A stretch of DNA of 64,000 bases from CAXBCP01 sp963974055 (GTDB lineage: Bacteria; Pseudomonadota; Alphaproteobacteria; MPNO01; UBA830): NCBI GenBank assembly GCA_963974055.1, contig CAXBCP010000022.1, positions 18,130-82,129 of the forward strand, written 5' to 3'. The notes below the pieces were generated by a model. The model was not told the DNA's origin, searched no databases, and saw only the letters and a list, made by a program, of their open reading frames with translations. Below, piece after piece: positions 33,070-42,290 of this stretch; positions within the stretch are counted from its first letter, which is position 1; every line of letters starts with the position of its first letter. The position numbers and the translations under genes were made by a program.

Positions 33070-33585
33070 ATGACCGCTGTAACGCATGCCTCTCCTGTGC
33101 CGCCCTTCATCCGCCGCATGTTCGCCCTTGCCGCCGTCGCCGTCGCTGTCCTCGCCGGCGGGGCGGCGCTTCAACCCGCCGCCGCCGGAAAAATATGGTT
33201 CGAAGGCGGATCCTCCGGATCGGCAGCCATCCGCGGGTATGATGTCGTCGCCTATTTCACGCAGGCAAAGCCGGTCGCCGGAAAGGCCGACTTCAGCCAT
33301 AGTTGGAACAACGCCGAATGGCGTTTTGCCAGCGCCGAAAACCGCGACCTGTTCGCCGCAAACCCGGAAAAATATGCGCCGCAATACGGCGGCTGGTGTG
33401 CCTGGGCGGTGTCCCAGGGATATACCGCGCCCATCGACCCGGAAGCGTGGCGGATCGTGGACGGCAAGCTTTACCTGAATTACTCGAAATCCGTGCAACA
33501 GCGATGGGCGCGGGACGTGCCCGGCAATATATCCAAAAGCGACCGCAACTGGCCCGGGATCAGGGAAAAACTCGTCGCGAAATGA
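33070..33585 (+). CDS. Exported YHS-domain protein
   Basis: A 171-residue protein. An N-terminal signal/anchor (about residues 15-40, 'MFALAAVAVAVLAGGAAL') precedes a YHS domain, 'IRGYDVVAYFTQAKPVAGKADFSHSWNNAEWRFAS', followed by 'FAANPEKYAPQYGGWCAWAVSQG'. YHS domains are small metal-binding or structural modules, often next to oxygenases or metal-handling proteins. C and W residues in 'YGGWCAWAV' are typical. The ATG has an 'acggag' ribosome-binding site. It may act in the periplasm; the partner is unknown. Confidence 0.88.
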   Translation: MTAVTHASPVPPFIRRMFALAAVAVAVLAGGAALQPAAAGKIWFEGGSSGSAAIRGYDVVAYFTQAKPVAGKADFSHSWNNAEWRFASAENRDLFAANPEKYAPQYGGWCAWAVSQGYTAPIDPEAWRIVDGKLYLNYSKSVQQRWARDVPGNISKSDRNWPGIREKLVAK

Positions 33586-33623
33586 GCATCGCGTCCGGGC
33601 GGCGCCCGTTCCCGCGACAGTCT

Positions 33624-33681
33624 CCGAGGGTTCGTTTCCCCAGGCGGACCCTCGGGATCCTGTTCCCCGACGGCGTTCGGG
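33624..33681. other. Two hairpins between YHS and aldo/keto reductase genes
   Basis: In the 138-bp gap, CCGAGGGTTCG (33624-33634) pairs with CGGACCCTCGG (33645-33655) except one pair. CCCGA/TCGGG (33666-33670 and 33677-33681) follow with a 6-nt loop. No U-tract is present. They may be a structured leader, or a small terminator array for the YHS gene. Confidence 0.35.
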
Positions 33682-33723
33682 CACCCGTGACAGACCCGGC
33701 ACCGATGCGTTAACGTTCCTTCC

Positions 33724-34539
33724 ATGCTGAAAAGAACAATTCCTTCCTCCGGTGAGAAAATCGCCGCCGTCGGCCTTGGCACCTGGCGCGGTTTCGATAT
33801 CGGAACCGGCAATGCCGAGCGGGCGCAACGCCGTGCGGTGCTCGAAACCCTGCTCGATGCCGGCGCGTCGGTGGTCGACTCATCGCCGATGTATGGCCGC
33901 GCCGAAGGCGTTACCGGCGATCTGCTTGCCCACATGGAACGCCGCGACGAGGCCTTTATCGCAACCAAGGTCTGGACCCAGGGCGGCCGCCAGGGCATCC
34001 GCGAGATGGAGGATTCCTTCCGGCTGCTCCGAACCGGCACCATCGATCTGATGCAGGTGCATAACCTGGTCGACTGGCGCACCCATCTCGAGCCCATGCG
34101 CGCCTGGAAGGACGAGGGCCGCCTGCGCTATACCGGCTATACCCATTACCGCCCCCATGCCTTCGACGACCTGATGGACAGCGTGCGGGCCGAACCGGTC
34201 GATTTCCTGCAGTTCTGCTATTCCATCGACGAACGCGACGCCGAGGACGATATACTGCCTTTCTGCGCCGCCAACGGGATTGCCACCCTGATCAACCTGC
34301 CCTTTGGCGGCGGCGGGCTGCTGTCGCGCTTCGACCGCAAACCGTTACCGTCCCTTGCCGCCGATCTCGGTTGTACGACCTGGGCGCAGTTCTGTCTCAA
34401 ATACGTGATATCCCACCCGGCCGTGACCTGTGTCATCCCCGGCACGGCGAATCCCGCCCATATGGCCGACCTGCTGGCCGCCGCGGCCGGCGAAATGCCG
34501 GATGAAGCGACCCGGCGGGATATGGCGGCTCTGATTTAG
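33724..34539 (+). CDS. Aldo/keto reductase
   Basis: A 271-residue AKR barrel. The catalytic tetrad is D52 ('VVDSSPMY'), Y57, K82 ('IATKVW') and H113 ('QVHNL'). NADP-dependent reduction of aldehydes or ketones is expected. 'CVIPGTANPAHMADLLAA' near the C-terminus is the usual cofactor-binding region. The protein is short, lacking long loops A-C that shape substrate pockets in larger AKRs. It is followed after 92 bp by the TrpB2 gene in the same direction; a common transcript is possible but not shown. Confidence 0.9.
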   Translation: MLKRTIPSSGEKIAAVGLGTWRGFDIGTGNAERAQRRAVLETLLDAGASVVDSSPMYGRAEGVTGDLLAHMERRDEAFIATKVWTQGGRQGIREMEDSFRLLRTGTIDLMQVHNLVDWRTHLEPMRAWKDEGRLRYTGYTHYRPHAFDDLMDSVRAEPVDFLQFCYSIDERDAEDDILPFCAANGIATLINLPFGGGGLLSRFDRKPLPSLAADLGCTTWAQFCLKYVISHPAVTCVIPGTANPAHMADLLAAAAGEMPDEATRRDMAALI

Positions 34540-34631
34540 GCGTTTAGTCGCTGCCTGCCCTTTACGCGCCCGCCGAAATGGGCGAATTTTAGGCCAGATC
34601 AACGACAACACAAAACACCGGAGGCATCAGC

Positions 34632-35999
34632 ATGTCCGATACCGTCAAATATCTTCTCGATGAAAACGAGATGCCCACGCACTGGTACAACATCATGGCG
34701 GATTTCCCGGAACCGATGGCGCCGCCGCTGCATCCCGGCACCGGCCAGCCTATCGGCCCCGAAGACCTTGCGCCGCTGTTCCCCATGGAACTGATCAAGC
34801 AGGAAGTGTCGGCAGAACGCGAAATCGAAATTCCCGAACAGGTGCGCGACATCTATCGCCAATGGCGTCCGTCGCCGCTGTACCGTGCCCGCAGGCTCGA
34901 AGCGATGCTCGATACCCCGGCGAAGATTTACTACAAGTATGAAGGCGTCAGCCCGGCGGGCAGCCACAAGCCGAACACCGCCATCGCGCAGGCCTATTAC
35001 AACAAGCAGGAAGGCATCACCAAGCTGTCGACCGAAACCGGCGCCGGCCAGTGGGGGTCGTCGCTGGCCTTTGCAGGCTCGCTGTTCGGGCTGCAGGTCG
35101 ATGTCTACATGGTCAAGATCTCGTTTAATCAGAAGCCCTATCGCAAGGCGCTGATGGAAACATACGGCGCGCGCTGCGTTGCAAGCCCGTCGACCGAAAC
35201 CAATGCCGGCCGCACGATCCTTGAAAAAAACCCCGAATCCACGGGCAGCCTCGGTATCGCGATTTCGGAAGCTGTCGAGATCGCCGCGACCCGCGACGAC
35301 ACCAAGTACGCACTCGGCAGCGTCCTCAACCACGTTCTGATGCACCAGTCGATCGTCGGCCTTGAATCGATCAAGCAGATGGAAATGGCCGGCGACTACC
35401 CGGACGTCGTCATCGGCTGCGCGGGGGGCGGTTCGAACTTCGCCGGCATCGCGTTCCCGTTCATCGGCGAGAAACTGCGCGGCGGAAAAGACGTTCGCGT
35501 CATAGCGGTCGAACCGGCGGCCTGCCCGACCCTGACGCGCGGTCAGTTCGCCTACGATTTCGGCGATACCGGACACCTGACCCCGCTGGTGAAGATGCAT
35601 ACGCTGGGGTCGGCTTTCATGCCCCCGGGCTTCCATGCCGGCGGATTGCGCTATCACGGCATGGCGCCGCAGGTCAGCCACGCCCTCTCGCTCGGACTGA
35701 TGTCGGCCAAATCCTATCATCAGACACCCTGCTTCGAAGCGGGCGTGCAGTTCGCCCGGGCCGAAGGCATCGTACCGGCGCCGGAATCCACCCATGCGGT
35801 CCGCGCCGCGATCGACGAGGCGCTGCGCTGCAAGGAAGAAGGCAAATCGGAAACGATCCTGTTCAACCTGTCCGGCCACGGCCATTTCGACATGCAGGCC
35901 TATCTGGATTACTTCTCGGGCAACCTCGAAGATCTCGATTACGACGCCGCGGCGCTCAGCGATTCTCTGTCGGGACTGCCGGCGGTCGCCGCCGAATAA
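34632..35999 (+). CDS. trpB: Tryptophan synthase beta chain-like protein (TrpB2)
   Basis: A 455-residue PLP enzyme of the TrpB2 subfamily: 'VSPAGSHKPNTAIAQAYYNK' with K113 as the Schiff-base lysine, 'TETGAGQWGSSLAFAGSLFGL', 'GCAGGGSNFAGIAFPF' (phosphate-binding Gly loop) and 'FNLSGHGHFDM'. TrpB2 proteins convert indole plus serine to tryptophan but lack the TrpA contact surface. Many are encoded without trpA, as here. Its place beside UbiD and a TPP enzyme suggests salvage, or another beta-replacement reaction in a catabolic setting. Start ATG 34632 has 'ccggagg' before it. A strong terminator follows the gene. Confidence 0.92.
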   Translation: MSDTVKYLLDENEMPTHWYNIMADFPEPMAPPLHPGTGQPIGPEDLAPLFPMELIKQEVSAEREIEIPEQVRDIYRQWRPSPLYRARRLEAMLDTPAKIYYKYEGVSPAGSHKPNTAIAQAYYNKQEGITKLSTETGAGQWGSSLAFAGSLFGLQVDVYMVKISFNQKPYRKALMETYGARCVASPSTETNAGRTILEKNPESTGSLGIAISEAVEIAATRDDTKYALGSVLNHVLMHQSIVGLESIKQMEMAGDYPDVVIGCAGGGSNFAGIAFPFIGEKLRGGKDVRVIAVEPAACPTLTRGQFAYDFGDTGHLTPLVKMHTLGSAFMPPGFHAGGLRYHGMAPQVSHALSLGLMSAKSYHQTPCFEAGVQFARAEGIVPAPESTHAVRAAIDEALRCKEEGKSETILFNLSGHGHFDMQAYLDYFSGNLEDLDYDAAALSDSLSGLPAVAAE

Positions 36000-36025
36000 C
36001 ACGCTCCTCCGGGGGCTTCGTTCCG

Positions 36026-36053
36026 AACGGCCGGCCTTCGCGCCGGCCGTTTT
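36026..36053 (+). terminator. Rho-independent terminator after trpB2
   Basis: AACGGCCGGC (36026-36035) and GCCGGCCGTT (36042-36051) form a perfect 10-bp stem with a 6-nt loop CTTCGC; T residues follow (36050-36053). It lies 26 bp after the TrpB2 stop and 22 bp before the UbiD start. It should separate the TrpB2 transcript from UbiD unless read through. Confidence 0.8.
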
Positions 36054-36075
36054 CATCTGATATTGGAAATCGGCC

Positions 36076-37464
36076 ATGGGCCTTGAACATCTGAAAGACA
36101 TTGCGGCGATCGTCGACGATCTTGATGCCATGGGCCGCCTGGTACGCGTGAAATCCGAAGTCGATATCAACCACGACCTTGCCGGGATCGCCGCGGAATT
36201 CGAACGCGGGCCGCGCGCGGTCCTGTTCGAAAACGTCAAGGGCCAGACGGCGCCCGTACTGATCGGGCTTTACTGGTCCCGCGAAGTGCTGGGCGCCCTG
36301 ATGCGGACGCCGGAACGCGAACTCCCCGCGCTGGTCTCGGCGCATATCAAGAAATGGCAGGTCGATCCGGTCGCCCCGGTCGTCCTCGACGACGGCCCGG
36401 TGCGCGAAGTGACCGAGAAGAAGGTCGATGTCACCAGACTGCCGGTGCCGGTGCACGCCACCAAGGACGGCGGCGCCTATTTCGACGCCGCCATGGTCAT
36501 CACCAGGGACCCGGATACCGGCGTGCGGAACGCCTCGATCCAGCGTTTCCAGGTGATCGACAAGGACACGCTGGCGGTCAATATCGATTCCGGGCGTCAC
36601 CTCGAACTGTATCTCGAAAAGGCCCGAAAGACGGGCAAGCCCCTGTCCTTCACCCTGAATGTCGGCATCGGGCCGGGGTTTCATTTTGCGTCTTCCGCGC
36701 CCGCCGAAGCGGCGCCGATGGAAAAGGACGAACTCGGCATCGCGAGCGAATTCCACGGCGAAGCGGTGGAACTGGTGGCGTCGGACCTGTCGGAATGCGA
36801 ATTGGTCGCCCATGCGATGTACGGTCTCGAATGCGAATTGATGCACGACGAAGACCATATGGAAGGCCCCTTCGCCGAAGTCACCGGCTGTTATGCAAGC
36901 TACGCGCCCCGCGGCAAGGTAAAGGTCAGACGCATCCACCGGCGGAAAAACCCGATCATGCACACCATCCTGCCGGGCACGGAAGTTCACAACTCGGTCG
37001 GCCTGCTCGGCGAAGCGAACGTGCTGAACCTGCTCCAACTTCAGGTGCCGGGGGTCAAAGACGTGTTCTTCACCCATGGCGGCTGCGGTTTCTACGGTGC
37101 GGTCGTGCAGATTGCGCAGACCCGCGCCGGCTGGGCCAAACAGGCGGTCCTCGCCGCCTTCGCCGCATTTCCGCCGCTGAAAACGGTCACGGTGGTCGAT
37201 GACGACGTGAATATATACGACCCCACGGATGTCGAATGGGCAATGACCACGCGGCTCGACCCCGACAAGGGAATCATGGTGTTCCGCGATATTTTCGGCC
37301 ACGGGCTGAACCCCAGCTTTCCCGACTACCTCGGGAACAAGGTCGGGTATGACGCGACCCAGCCATTTCCCCACCGCCCGGAATTCGAACGCGCCGCCAT
37401 GAAGAAAATGTCGCTGACCGGGCTCGAAATCGAGACGCCGGACATAACGCCCCCCAAGGGGTGA
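36076..37464 (+). CDS. UbiD-family prenyl-FMN decarboxylase 3
   Basis: A 462-residue UbiD homologue. Conserved segments are 'VITRDPDTGVRNASIQRFQV', 'MEGPFAEVTGCYASYAP' with the catalytic Glu, and 'VVDDDVNIYDPTDVEWAMTTRLDPDKG'. It is closest in length and pattern to UbiD 1. The ATG at 36076 follows a weak site. The TPP enzyme begins 29 bp after its stop, so the two are likely co-transcribed; the strong terminator before the gene isolates it from TrpB2. UbiX is not encoded in the window. It may act before or after C-C bond chemistry by the TPP enzyme. Confidence 0.92.
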   Translation: MGLEHLKDIAAIVDDLDAMGRLVRVKSEVDINHDLAGIAAEFERGPRAVLFENVKGQTAPVLIGLYWSREVLGALMRTPERELPALVSAHIKKWQVDPVAPVVLDDGPVREVTEKKVDVTRLPVPVHATKDGGAYFDAAMVITRDPDTGVRNASIQRFQVIDKDTLAVNIDSGRHLELYLEKARKTGKPLSFTLNVGIGPGFHFASSAPAEAAPMEKDELGIASEFHGEAVELVASDLSECELVAHAMYGLECELMHDEDHMEGPFAEVTGCYASYAPRGKVKVRRIHRRKNPIMHTILPGTEVHNSVGLLGEANVLNLLQLQVPGVKDVFFTHGGCGFYGAVVQIAQTRAGWAKQAVLAAFAAFPPLKTVTVVDDDVNIYDPTDVEWAMTTRLDPDKGIMVFRDIFGHGLNPSFPDYLGNKVGYDATQPFPHRPEFERAAMKKMSLTGLEIETPDITPPKG

Positions 37465-37493
37465 ACCAAAAACAAGAATCAAAGGGACGAAAC

Positions 37494-39155
37494 ATGAAAG
37501 TCTATCACGCAGTTCTCGACCAGCTTATCGGCTCTGGCGTCGAGTATTTTTCCGGCATGATCGGATCGACCTCGGCGCCCTATGCCGCGACCCTCGCGGA
37601 CCGCAACGACATGCGCTATGTCGGCGTGCGTCACGAACAGACCGCCGCCGCCATTCTCGACGCCACGGGCCGCCTGACCGGCAAGCCCGGCTGCCTGATG
37701 GTGCACGGTGCGTCAGGGCTGCTGGCCGCAAGTGCCGGCATCGCGTCGGCCGCGCTCGATTCCACGCCGATGTTCGTGCTCAGCGCGACCCAGGAACGCC
37801 GCGCCATGGAAAACGGCTGGTGGCAGACCATGAACGTCCAGACTCCGTTACGGGACGTGCTGAAATGGCAGCGCCGGGCGGAAAGGCCCGACCAGGCGGT
37901 GGAAGCCGTGCGCCGCGCGCTGCGCGAAACGGTTTCCGGCAAGCCCGGCATTGCGCAGGTCGACCTGCCCATCGATGTTTCCGCGGACGATCTCGGCACC
38001 GATGACGTGCCGGAACCGGTGCTCCTGGCCGCACCGCTTCACCGCACATATCCCGGCCCGGCAGAAGTATCGGCCGCGGCCGACCTGCTCTCCGGGGCGG
38101 AGCGTCCCGTCCTGCTGGTGGGCGGCGGCGCGGTTTATTCCGGCGCGGAACGGGAACTGGTGAAGCTGGCGGAACGGCTGCACATGCCGGTCGTCAATTC
38201 GCCGACGTCGCGCCACGCCATGCCCGAAACCCATCCGCTGGTGCTCGGCCCGTCCGGGATCGTCGGATACGAGCCGGTCGGCGATGCGATCCGCGAAGCG
38301 GACCTTGTTCTCGCCATCGGCTCGCGCCTGTCGGACCTTCAGACGGCGCGGGGCGCATTGCTGCCCGACGGGGCGCCGATCGTCCAGGTCGATATCGACA
38401 GTGCCGCGATCGGCGAGAACCACAACGTCACCGTGGGTATCGCAGCGGATGCCCGGTCCTTCGCCGAAGCCCTGAACGCCGTCCTGGACGGCAGGACAAT
38501 CGATGTGCCGGCGGCCCGGCGCGACTGGGCCGACAGCCTGGCCACCCGGATCGCCGACTGGCAGCAGGCGTGGTTCGACGCAACGCCGCAGAACGGCAAG
38601 GTGCAGCCGCAGGAAGTGGTGCAGGCCCTGATGACCCTGCCGGCGGAGACGATCTTTACCCATGGCGCGGGCGATCACGGATTCTACGGCTATATGGTGC
38701 CGGTGGCCGCGCCCGGCGCGCACCTGGTATCGACCCGGCTCGGCGCGATGGGCTGCGCCCTCGGCCTCGCCCTCGGCGCCAAGCTGGCACGGCCCGACCA
38801 GACGGTGATCGGCTGTGTCGGCGACGGCGATTTCATGCTCCAGATCGGCGATCTGGAAACCATGGCCCGCGAAAACCTGTCCGCGGTGATCGTGGTATTC
38901 AACAACTTCCGGCTCGGTTCCCAGCGCAAGCGGGTCGAAGCCTATGGCACGGTCATGGGGGTCGATCACGGCAATCCGGATTTCGCCAAACTCGCCGACC
39001 TTTTCGGCTGCCGCGGCTTCCGGGTGGACACCCCCGGCCAGTTTGACGGCGCGTTACGCGAAGCGCTGGCGAGCGGCGCTCCCTGCGTTATCGATGTCAT
39101 CATGGACCCGGACGCCCGCCCGCCGCGGATTGCAGCCAGCCGCGAGGCCCGGTGA
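37494..39155 (+). CDS. Thiamine pyrophosphate-dependent enzyme (acetolactate synthase-like)
   Basis: A 553-residue TPP enzyme with the three-domain order of acetolactate synthase and benzoylformate decarboxylase. An N-terminal Pyr domain has the catalytic Glu in 'VGVRHEQTAAAIL'; a central Rossmann-like domain has 'PVLLVGGGAVYSGAERELVKLAE'; a C-terminal PP domain has 'CVGDGDFMLQIGDLETMARENLSAVIVVFNN', the GDG...NN TPP-Mg site. FAD-binding residues of true ALS are not clear, so decarboxylase, ligase or lyase activity is open. ATG 37494 has 'aagggacg' before it; a GTG at 37461 overlapping the UbiD stop is possible. Confidence 0.9.
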   Translation: MKVYHAVLDQLIGSGVEYFSGMIGSTSAPYAATLADRNDMRYVGVRHEQTAAAILDATGRLTGKPGCLMVHGASGLLAASAGIASAALDSTPMFVLSATQERRAMENGWWQTMNVQTPLRDVLKWQRRAERPDQAVEAVRRALRETVSGKPGIAQVDLPIDVSADDLGTDDVPEPVLLAAPLHRTYPGPAEVSAAADLLSGAERPVLLVGGGAVYSGAERELVKLAERLHMPVVNSPTSRHAMPETHPLVLGPSGIVGYEPVGDAIREADLVLAIGSRLSDLQTARGALLPDGAPIVQVDIDSAAIGENHNVTVGIAADARSFAEALNAVLDGRTIDVPAARRDWADSLATRIADWQQAWFDATPQNGKVQPQEVVQALMTLPAETIFTHGAGDHGFYGYMVPVAAPGAHLVSTRLGAMGCALGLALGAKLARPDQTVIGCVGDGDFMLQIGDLETMARENLSAVIVVFNNFRLGSQRKRVEAYGTVMGVDHGNPDFAKLADLFGCRGFRVDTPGQFDGALREALASGAPCVIDVIMDPDARPPRIAASREAR

Positions 39156-39185
39156 GCCGCGGACAACCGTCCGGTTAAAGCCGGT

Positions 39186-40328
39186 TCAGCGGACGTTCGT
39201 CCCGCCGGTCACCTTGCCGAGCGCCTTTTCCAGGGTGGCGACCGTGCGGTCGACATTGTGCAGCTTGTCGAGGCCGAACAGGCCGACGCGGAAGGTCCGG
39301 AAATCCGCGGGCTCGTCGCACATCAGCGGCACGCCGGCAGCCGTCTGCAGCCCTGCAGCGGCGAACTTGCTGCCGTTGTGGATGTCGGGATCGTCGGTGT
39401 AGCAAACCACAACCCCGGGTGCTTCGAAGCCCTTGGCGGCGAGGCTTTTGAAACCGTGGGCGGCCATCAGCGCGCGCACCCTGTCGCCCAGTTCCTGCTG
39501 TTCGTCGCGCACCTTGTCGAAACCGTATTCTTCGGTTTCCTTCATGGACTGATGGAACTTGACGATGGCGTCGGTCGGCATGGTCGCGTGATAGGCATGC
39601 CCGCCGCCCTCATAGGCTTCCATGATCTGCATCCATTTCTTCAGGTCGGCGGCGAAGCTTGAACTGGCGGTGTCGTCGATCCGCGTCCGCGCCAGTTCGC
39701 TCATCATCACGAGCGCGCTGCAGGGAGAGGCGCTCCACCCCTTTTGCGGGGCGCTGATCAGCACATCGACGCCGACGTCTTTCATATCGACCCAGATCGT
39801 GCCCGAGGCCACGCAGTCGAGGACGAACAATCCGCCGACGGCATGCACGGCGTCCGCTATGCCCCGCATGTAGTCGTCGGGCAGGATCATGCCGGACGCG
39901 GTCTCCACATGCGGCGCGAAAACGACATCCGGTTTTTCGGCGGCGATCGCGGCGACGACGTCGTCCAGCGGCGCCGGCGCGAACGACGCCTGGCTGCCCT
40001 CTTCGACGGGACCCGCCTTCATCACGATTTCCTCGGACGGGATGGCGCCGGCTTCGAATATCTGCGTCCAGCGGAAGCTGAACCAGCCATTGCGGATGAC
40101 CATGCACTTTTTGCCGTTGCCGAACTGACGCGCGACGGCTTCCATGCCGTAGGTACCGCCGCCGGGAACGATGACGACCGAGTGCGCATTATAGACCTTC
40201 TTCAGCGTCGCCGAGATATCGGTCATCACGCCCTGGAAAGTCTGCGACATGTGATTGAGCGAACGATCCGTGAAAACCACGGAATATTCGAGAAGCCCGT
40301 CGGGATCGATATCAGTCAGACCTGGCAC
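39186..40328 (-). CDS. Class V aminotransferase (serine/alanine-glyoxylate type)
   Basis: A 380-residue fold-type I PLP enzyme. The PLP lysine is K196 in 'ISAPQKGWSASP'; upstream is 'LFVLDCVASGTIWVDMKDVGVDVL' with the PLP-contacting Asp, and 'HVETASGMILP' near residue 140. The family includes serine-glyoxylate, alanine-glyoxylate and 2-aminoethylphosphonate-like aminotransferases. 'GGGTYGMEAVARQFG' is the phosphate-binding region. It converges with the TPP enzyme, with stops 30 bp apart. It lies 81 bp downstream of the LLM monooxygenase on the same strand, possibly one transcript. Confidence 0.88.
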   Translation of the reverse strand: MPGLTDIDPDGLLEYSVVFTDRSLNHMSQTFQGVMTDISATLKKVYNAHSVVIVPGGGTYGMEAVARQFGNGKKCMVIRNGWFSFRWTQIFEAGAIPSEEIVMKAGPVEEGSQASFAPAPLDDVVAAIAAEKPDVVFAPHVETASGMILPDDYMRGIADAVHAVGGLFVLDCVASGTIWVDMKDVGVDVLISAPQKGWSASPCSALVMMSELARTRIDDTASSSFAADLKKWMQIMEAYEGGGHAYHATMPTDAIVKFHQSMKETEEYGFDKVRDEQQELGDRVRALMAAHGFKSLAAKGFEAPGVVVCYTDDPDIHNGSKFAAAGLQTAAGVPLMCDEPADFRTFRVGLFGLDKLHNVDRTVATLEKALGKVTGGTNVR

Positions 40329-40409
40329 GTCAGTTCTCCGGTTCGGTAGTGGATTTTCGCCATATCTAGCAGATTGGCGGCAGAAAGCTAATTGACCCGA
40401 TGCCGCACC

Positions 40410-41756
40410 CTATTCCGCGGCTTTTTGTTCCGTAAAATAGCGGTTTTCCGGGCGCGGCAGCCCGAGGTTTTCGCGCAGCGTGCTGCCTTCGTATTCGGTC
40501 CGGAACAGCCCGCGCCGCTGAATTTCCGGAATCACCCGGTCGACGACATCGTCGAGCCCCTGCGGCAGGTAGGGGAACATTACGGTAAAGCCGTCGCTGC
40601 CCTTTGTGTGCAGCCATTCTTCCATATCGTCGGCGATGGTTTCAGGCGTGCCGACCATGGCAAGCCCGGAATAGCCGCCGAGCCGTTGCGCCAGTTGGCG
40701 GACGCTCAGGCCTTCGCGCCTGGCAAGCAGCTCGGCCCGGTCGCGTCCGGATTTCGTCGCATTGGTTTCGGGCAGGTTTTCCGGCAGCGGCCCGTCGGGA
40801 TCGAATTTGGAGGCATCGAGACCGAGCGTGATCGACAGCGATGCGATCGCGCTTTCGTCGTGCACGAGGGAATCGAGCTTTGCCCGCTTGGCTTTGGCCT
40901 CTTCCACCGTGTCGCCGACGATGATCATGCAGCCCGGCATGATCTTCAGATGATCCGGGTCCCGGCCCAGCTTCGCCATGCGGCCCTTCACGTCCTTGTA
41001 AAAGGCCTGCCCGGCTTCGAGATTGCTCTGCGCCGCGAAAACCGCCTCGGCCGTTTCCGCCGCGAGCTGGCGGCCCGGCTCCGACCCGCCCGCCTGGACG
41101 ATCACCGGCCAGCCCTGAACGGGCCGGGCAATATTAAGCGGACCGGCAACCTTGAAGAATTCGCCGTCGTGGTTGAGCCGGTGCATTTTGTCCGGGTCCA
41201 TGAAAAAGCCGGTTTCCTGATCGCGGACGAACGCGTCTTCGGCCCAGCTGTCCCAGAGCCCGGTGACGACGTCGTAGAATTCGCGCGCGCGCCGATACCG
41301 TTCGGCATGTTCGAGATGGTCTTCCTTGCCGAAATTCTTCGATGCGTCGGGGTTCGACGTGGTCACGATGTTCCAGCCTGCCCGTCCGCCGCTGATATGG
41401 TCGAGGGACGCGAAACGGCGCGCGATATGATAGGGCTCGTCATAGGTCGTCGAACCGGTCGCCATCAGGCCGAGATGGTCGGTCGCCATGGACAGAGCGG
41501 AAAGCAGCGTGAAGGGTTCGAACGAGGTCGGTGTCGTCGACCGCCGCAGCGCCTCGACCGGCATGTTCAGGACGGCAAGGTGATCGGCCATGAAAAAACT
41601 GTCGAACTTCGCCTGTTCGAGCCGCTGCGCGAATGTCTTGATATGGCCGAAATTGAAATTCGCGTCGGCATAGGCGCCGGGCCAGCGCCAGCTGCCGGTG
41701 TGTATCGTCGTCGGCCGCATAAATGCGTTCAGCCTGATTTTTCCGTCCGCGCTCAT
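40410..41756 (-). CDS. LLM-class flavin monooxygenase (NtaA/SnaA/DszA family)
   Basis: A 448-residue bacterial-luciferase-like monooxygenase. Typical elements are 'WRWPGAYADANFNFGHIKTFAQRLEQAKFDSFFMADH' near the N-terminus, 'SGGRAGWNIVTTSNPDA' and 'WPVIVQAGGSEPGRQLAAETAEAVF'. These match the nitrilotriacetate monooxygenase/DszA/SnaA branch, which uses FMNH2 supplied by a separate reductase. No reductase is near. It is downstream of a small unknown gene (gap 116 bp) and in the strand opposite the LysR regulator, which may control it. Confidence 0.92.
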   Translation of the reverse strand: MSADGKIRLNAFMRPTTIHTGSWRWPGAYADANFNFGHIKTFAQRLEQAKFDSFFMADHLAVLNMPVEALRRSTTPTSFEPFTLLSALSMATDHLGLMATGSTTYDEPYHIARRFASLDHISGGRAGWNIVTTSNPDASKNFGKEDHLEHAERYRRAREFYDVVTGLWDSWAEDAFVRDQETGFFMDPDKMHRLNHDGEFFKVAGPLNIARPVQGWPVIVQAGGSEPGRQLAAETAEAVFAAQSNLEAGQAFYKDVKGRMAKLGRDPDHLKIMPGCMIIVGDTVEEAKAKRAKLDSLVHDESAIASLSITLGLDASKFDPDGPLPENLPETNATKSGRDRAELLARREGLSVRQLAQRLGGYSGLAMVGTPETIADDMEEWLHTKGSDGFTVMFPYLPQGLDDVVDRVIPEIQRRGLFRTEYEGSTLRENLGLPRPENRYFTEQKAAE

Positions 41757-41872
41757 GGTCGAAATACCTTCCGGTCACCATTTGAACGGGCATGATACCG
41801 GATTCCGGCGACCGGATCAGCAGCAACGGAAGCGAAAGAGTTTTGCGGCGCGGCGGTGCAAAGCCGTCGCCT

Positions 41873-42127
41873 TCAGCCCCCTTGTCCGGCGGGCGCGGAC
41901 AACCTGCCGCCGGACCGCAGGAAATCGATGCCTTCGCCGGACACGCTGACAATCACGCCTTCGCCGTCGACATGGGTGCGCACGACATAACCGCGATCCA
42001 CGGCGTCTTCCCAGACCGGCAGGCGCGGACAGGATGTGCGCCAGGCGTCGAGCACCACATCGATCGGTTTCGGTTTCAGGGCGACCCATTCGACAAGATC
42101 GAGAACAAGCGATTCAGGCGCATTCAT
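41873..42127 (-). CDS. Small protein of unknown function (84 aa)
   Basis: An 84-residue protein I do not recognise with certainty. It is mixed hydrophobic and acidic ('LVLDLVEWVALKPKPIDVVLDAWRTSCPRLPVWEDAVDRGYVV'), with no membrane span. A clear 'aagggaag' site precedes the ATG at 42127 (a second ATG lies 4 bp downstream). The 'DAWRTSCPRLPVWEDA' segment looks like a conserved motif of small uncharacterised proteins. It lies 17 bp after a possible 48-residue membrane protein and 116 bp before the LLM monooxygenase gene, on the same strand and divergent from the LysR gene. Confidence 0.6.
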   Translation of the reverse strand: MNAPESLVLDLVEWVALKPKPIDVVLDAWRTSCPRLPVWEDAVDRGYVVRTHVDGEGVIVSVSGEGIDFLRSGGRLSAPAGQGG

Positions 42128-42143
42128 TGTGCTTCCCTTTGTT

Positions 42144-42290
42144 CTAGCCGGTGAAGATCAGATAACCGCCATAAGCGATATGGAACCCGGCGACGCCCGG
42201 CAGCAACCACGCTCCCCGCCCGACAGAACCGGACAGGACAAGACCACCCGCCATCACCCATATTATAACTAATCCTGTTGATATCGTCAT
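42144..42290 (-). CDS. Possible 48-residue membrane protein
   Basis: A short open frame starting at ATG 42290. The product has two hydrophobic stretches: 'GLVIIWVMAGGLVLSG' near the N-terminus and 'WLLPGVAGFHIAYGGYLIF' toward the C-terminus, ending in a TAG at 42144-42146. Both stretches could span the membrane. No strong ribosome-binding site is seen. It lies 101 bp from the divergent LysR start and 17 bp from the next small gene. Whether it is translated is not shown. Confidence 0.4.
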   Translation of the reverse strand: MTISTGLVIIWVMAGGLVLSGSVGRGAWLLPGVAGFHIAYGGYLIFTG

